A program made the translations under genes and the position numbers. The notes under the pieces were generated by a model. It worked only from the letters and a program-made list of their open reading frames with translations. It made no database searches and was not told the origin of the DNA. Of a DNA stretch of 7,239 nucleotides, positions 6,100 to 7,239 are shown piece after piece (position 1 is the first letter of the stretch; the number at the start of each line of letters is the position of its first letter). Source of the DNA: DATLBY01 sp035526665 (GTDB taxonomy: Bacteria; Acidobacteriota; Terriglobia; Bryobacterales; Bryobacteraceae); assembly GCA_035526665.1 (NCBI GenBank), contig DATLBY010000014.1, positions 1-7,239 on the forward strand. Reading direction: 5' to 3'.

Positions 6100-6999
6100 A
6101 TGACCGAATACCCCCTTTCACGCCGCCGGTTTGTCGCGCGTTCGCTAATGCTTGCAGCCCCTGCCGCCGGTTTTGCCCAAACGCCTGTGGCCCGCCAGCC
6201 AGGTGTGAAACTCAAACTCGCGCTGAACGCGTACTCCTTTGACAAGCCGCTGCGCGCCGGCAGCATGACGCTGGAGGACGTGATCCACTTCTGTGCCCAG
6301 CAGCGCGTGGACGCGCTCGACGCCACCGGCTACTACTTCCCGGGCTACCCCAAAGCGCCGCCCGACGAATATATCTACAATCTGAAACGGCTCGCCTTCC
6401 TGAACGGCGTCCAGCTCAGCGGCACAGGAGTGCGCAATGATTTCGCGGTCGACGATGCCGCCGCCCGCAAGAGTGACTTGCAGATGGTAAAGGATTGGAT
6501 TGAGGTCGCCGGCAAATTGGGAGCGCCCGTGATCCGGGTCTTCTCAGGGCGCATCAGACCTGAGGGAAAAACTTTCGAGCAGGTGCTCCAATGGATGATT
6601 CCCGCGTTCCAGGAGTGCGCCGAGTACGGAGCCCGCCATGGCGTCATCATCGGATTGCAGCAGCACAATGACTTCCTGAAGACAGCCGATGAAACAATCC
6701 GGGTAATCCAGGCGGTGAAATCTCGCTGGTTTGGCGACATCCTCGACGTCGGGAGTCTTCGCCAGGGCGACCCCTACGCCGAGATTGAAAAGCTCTTGCC
6801 GTATGCGATTTCCTGGCAATTAAAGGAAAATGTGGGCTACGGCGCCAGGGAAGTGCCCACTGACCTGAAACGAGTGAAGGCGATCATCGACAAGGTGGGC
6901 TATCGCGGCGTACTGCCGTTCGAAGCGCTGGGCCCAGGCGATCCCCGGGCCAAAGTAACCAGCTTCCTGGCGCAGATTCGCGATGTATTCGCTTTATGA
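6100..6999 (+). CDS. Sugar phosphate isomerase/epimerase-like (xylose isomerase-like TIM barrel) with Tat signal
   Basis: A 299-residue protein of the AP-endonuclease-2/xylose-isomerase-like TIM-barrel family. SRRRFVARSLMLAAPAAGFA (7-26) is a Tat signal with a likely cleavage site after Ala26. The barrel starts at LKLALNAYSFDKPL (38-51) and continues through VDALDATGYYFPGYP (70-84), LGAPVIRVFSG (140-150), GVIIGLQQHND (181-191), WFGDILDVGSL (210-220), ISWQLKENVG (237-246) and GVLPFEALGPGD (270-281). In characterised relatives such as D-tagatose 3-epimerase the metal is held by Glu, Asp, His and Glu. Here the equivalent positions appear to be Gln187, Asp216, Gln240 and Glu275, so two ligands are replaced by glutamine and the chemistry may differ. 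AGGA at 6087-6090 lies 9 bases before the ATG. The gene follows the methyltransferase by 15 bases and is probably cotranscribed. Its end overlaps the convergent ROK gene by 6 bases. The substrate is unknown. Confidence 0.85.
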   Translation: MTEYPLSRRRFVARSLMLAAPAAGFAQTPVARQPGVKLKLALNAYSFDKPLRAGSMTLEDVIHFCAQQRVDALDATGYYFPGYPKAPPDEYIYNLKRLAFLNGVQLSGTGVRNDFAVDDAAARKSDLQMVKDWIEVAGKLGAPVIRVFSGRIRPEGKTFEQVLQWMIPAFQECAEYGARHGVIIGLQQHNDFLKTADETIRVIQAVKSRWFGDILDVGSLRQGDPYAEIEKLLPYAISWQLKENVGYGAREVPTDLKRVKAIIDKVGYRGVLPFEALGPGDPRAKVTSFLAQIRDVFAL

Positions 7000-7239
7000 G
7001 AACAGCGCGGTCCGGCGGGCAAGCTGCAGCGCTTCAATAGCCGCGCCGCGCGCACCGGCGGTGTCGCCGTTCGGCATGACATGGATCGGAATATCCGCCT
7101 GCTCCTCCCGCTGTACCGGCATGCCCGCGCGAATCTCGCCCAGAAACCATCGCTGAAACTCATCACTTGTCTCGAGAGCGCCGCCGCCCACGATCAAGGC
7201 ATCCGGATCAAACGTATTCACCATCTCATCGAAGAACAG
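6994..7239 (-). CDS. ROK-family protein (sugar kinase or NagC/XylR-type regulator), C-terminal fragment
   Basis: Only the last 81 residues lie in the window; the gene continues beyond the right edge. The frame is open from the edge (LFFDEMVNTFDPDALIVGGG), so the Met at 7222-7224 is internal. The LVN-x-FDP-x-x-IVGGG block, about 40 residues of spacing, and the terminal TAGARGAAIEAL are the characteristic end of ROK proteins. The family includes glucokinases, N-acetylglucosamine or allose kinases, and sugar-responsive repressors. The zinc-binding CGxxGCxE-type motif, the ATP site and any N-terminal helix-turn-helix are outside the window, so kinase and regulator cannot be told apart. It ends in TAA at 6994-6996, overlapping the TIM-barrel gene tail to tail. 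Confidence 0.8.
   Translation of the reverse strand: MFFDEMVNTFDPDALIVGGGALETSDEFQRWFLGEIRAGMPVQREEQADIPIHVMPNGDTAGARGAAIEALQLARRTALFS

Overview
The window looks like chromosomal DNA from a GC-rich, Tat-rich soil-type bacterium, most likely Acidobacteriota (Bryobacterales/Solibacter-like). Planctomycetota or Verrucomicrobiota are possible alternatives. This is inferred from the pairing of a DUF1549/DUF1553 protein with a DUF1501 protein, the Tat-exported Gfo/Idh/MocA oxidoreductase and TIM-barrel sugar enzymes, and the exported methyltransferase. No rRNA or other phylogenetic marker is present, so the taxon stays an inference. The window is almost fully coding and no gene-free stretch exceeds about 110 bases.

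There are four transcription units. Unit A (+, 1-4302) holds the 3' part of a DUF1549/DUF1553 protein, a DUF1501 protein 8 bases downstream, and a Gfo/Idh/MocA oxidoreductase 33 bases further on. Unit B (-, 5375-4329) is a single mannonate-dehydratase-like (UxuA/ManD family) TIM-barrel protein convergent with unit A; a stem-loop lies at the junction. Unit C (+, 5488-6999) is divergent from B across a 112-base intergenic region that carries a perfect TATAAT and an imperfect inverted repeat. It encodes a signal-peptide-bearing SAM methyltransferase and, 15 bases later, a xylose-isomerase-like TIM-barrel protein. Unit D (-, right edge to 6994) is the C-terminal end of a ROK-family sugar kinase or regulator, whose stop codon overlaps the end of unit C by 6 bases.

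The common theme is envelope-located carbohydrate processing. Four of the seven proteins start with a twin-arginine-type motif (NRRHFM, NRRTFL, NRRSFL, SRRRFV), and a fifth has a Sec-type signal. The enzymes suggest oxidation (Gfo/Idh/MocA), dehydration of a sugar acid (ManD-like), isomerisation or epimerisation (TIM barrel), and possibly phosphorylation or regulation (ROK). A shared substrate is an inference; no transporter or glycoside hydrolase is present here to identify it. No mobile element, CRISPR array, tRNA or rRNA was seen.
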